NCBI GenBank assembly: GCA_013396995.1
Contig: VWZP01009170.1
Coordinates: forward strand, 1,613,781-1,677,780
Source: Dicaeum eximium
Lineage: Eukaryota; Chordata; Aves; Passeriformes; Dicaeidae
Length of the DNA stretch: 64,000 nt
Direction: 5' to 3'
Positions 62,601 through 64,000 of the stretch are shown in pieces. Position numbers and translations under genes: made by a program. The first letter of the stretch is position 1. Each line of letters opens with the position of its first letter. Under the pieces are notes generated by a model. It was given only the letters and a program-made list of their open reading frames with translations, ran no database searches and was not told where the DNA came from.

Positions 62601-63884
62601 CGGTTTGGCAACCTCTGATGAAGCAGGCACCTGTCCAAGCTGAAAGTGTGCTCCCAGCCCATTATATGGGTGATGAATCATAATTGGTGATCAAGGTGCT
62701 GCAGATACTCTAAGAAATTTGAAGTAATTTTTACACTACTTCAAGCATTCAGGGACTTTTAAATAAACAACATAAACGACCATTTTAGTGAATATGAAAG
62801 TGCTATACCCCTGTTTGGGGATCAAGGAAACAGAAGTAATTCAAATAAACCTTAGGGAAGTGAGGAGGCAGCCAACCTGAGGAATGACTGTCACTTTTAT
62901 TGAACTGGCAGGCAGACTGCAAAATCCCATCTGAGGAGTTGGAAAGATGCATTTTTTTCTGCCTTATTGCATTCAAATTCTGCAAGAGTAAATCAGCTGT
63001 CCTTAAAGTGACTCTGAGCAAGTGTGAGTGTGGCATGTTGTGCTGGATGAAATACAGAAGCCATGAATTCTTCCTTACTTTGTGTCAGGTTGACAAGTTT
63101 TTTTGTATTTGTTTTTTTAATAGAGTGTCTTCTCTATGGGCAGTTGAAGGACTTTATTTTAAAACTAATTTATAAAATGTCAAGATTTTTGATTCTGTGA
63201 GACCAATTCCTTTATCTGCATTGACTCAATAACAAATAAGCAGCTTTGAACATTGATAATAAATTAGAAAGTTACATGGACTGTACTGCTGATGGAGATA
63301 TAAAACAGTACAGCCAGCCTTTCTGAAAAAGAATTTTAATGTATTGTTCAGGCATGGATTTCAAAGCTGTACTTTATCTTAACAACTAACTCCAAGACAA
63401 TAAACAAAGAAAAATAAATGCTCTGGAATCTGCACTAATGTTTTTTTTTTCCTGAAATATTACTGAACCAAGAACTCTACCTAACATTCCTGCTTCTTTA
63501 CAAAGAGATGGCCTGCCCAAATATAAATTATAGCTTAGGCAAAAACTACTTCATTGATTATGAAGTTAGTTCCCCTGCAAGAACTCCTTTTTTATGCGTA
63601 AACCTTTGCAACTTCAGATTGTTTCTGAAAAAACATCTTGCCTAATAATTCCTAGAAATGAAGACATGCAGCTTGCAAAATTATTCCAGAAAATGCAAGG
63701 GCTGCAACCTCAATCTCTGCCCTGTTTATTTGTTCTGAGGCAGCACTGGCACAGGGATTTTCAAAGTACCTTCAAGAAATTACATTAAAAAAAAATACAC
63801 TGCTGTTTTAATATTGGAACTAAAACCAAATATTACAGAATATTTACTGAATGTTTACAGACATGTTGAAGTTTCTACATTCTC
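59611..63884. other. Intergenic, no recognised gene
   Basis: This is AT-rich DNA without CR1, LTR or coding sequence that I can support. Neighbouring genes on this side must lie beyond the right edge. Confidence 0.6.
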
Positions 63885-64000
63885 CCACCTGCAGGGCTGC
63901 ATCCAGCTCTGGGATCCCCAGCACAGGAGGGACAATGGACTTGTGGGGGGAGCCCAGAGAAGGGACACAAAGGTGGTTTGCAGGATGTGTTGGGATCCAG
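63885..64000 (+). mobile_element. CR1 LINE fragment cut by the window edge
   Basis: The plus strand reads gggctgcatccagctctggg, then atccccagcacaggaggg and acaaaggtggtttgcaggat, a typical CR1 3' ORF/UTR region. It continues beyond the right edge. Confidence 0.85.

Noticed and set aside
1..64000. Prokaryotic-type systems, CRISPR arrays, operons, tRNA or rRNA genes
   Set aside because: Sequence style (GT-AG introns, CR1, LTRs, CpG promoter) is vertebrate, and no such features were found.

Overview
The window is vertebrate nuclear DNA, almost certainly from a bird and probably a passerine. Three things support this: a conserved kinesin gene split into small exons by GT-AG introns, many CR1 LINE fragments in both orientations, and LTR pieces that resemble passerine endogenous retrovirus (ERV) LTR families as I remember them. 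No operons, CRISPR arrays, rRNA or convincing tRNA genes were found.

The one gene I can support is the 5' half of KIF16B, a kinesin-3 motor that carries early endosomes. It lies on the minus strand. Exon 1 is at 45261-45215, inside a GC-rich promoter region. Eleven further coding exons run leftward to 8324. Together they encode residues 1-434: the complete motor domain plus the start of the neck and first coiled coil. All exon phases join without a break. The rest of the gene (FHA, coiled coil and lipid-binding PX regions in the known family) must lie beyond the left edge. The first 8.3 kb of the window are intron 12.

Region by region: 1-8323 is intron 12, with no recognised element. 8324-28097 holds exons 12 to 2, with an antisense CR1 in intron 11 that itself carries a nested 269 bp insertion, and smaller CR1 tails elsewhere. 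28098-45214 is the 17 kb intron 1, with two LTR-derived stretches (about 30.4-31.2 kb and 40.65-41.9 kb). 45.0-45.4 kb is the GC-rich promoter and exon 1. 45.44-47.3 kb, directly upstream, is a dense block of a GAA/GAC triplet array, TATA/GATA microsatellites, a GGAAT pentamer array and three CR1 fragments. 47.3-64 kb is intergenic, with LTR fragments (about 49.4, 54.3-54.9 and 59.15-59.6 kb), a 135 bp sequence present twice, and a CR1 cut by the right edge.

I found no new multi-gene system. The observations most worth following are the roughly 300 bp GAA/GAC array beside the KIF16B promoter, the short repeat that interrupts an LTR and recurs 2.5 kb away, the 269 bp insertion flanked by 8 bp repeats inside a CR1, and an out-of-frame ATG just ahead of the KIF16B start.
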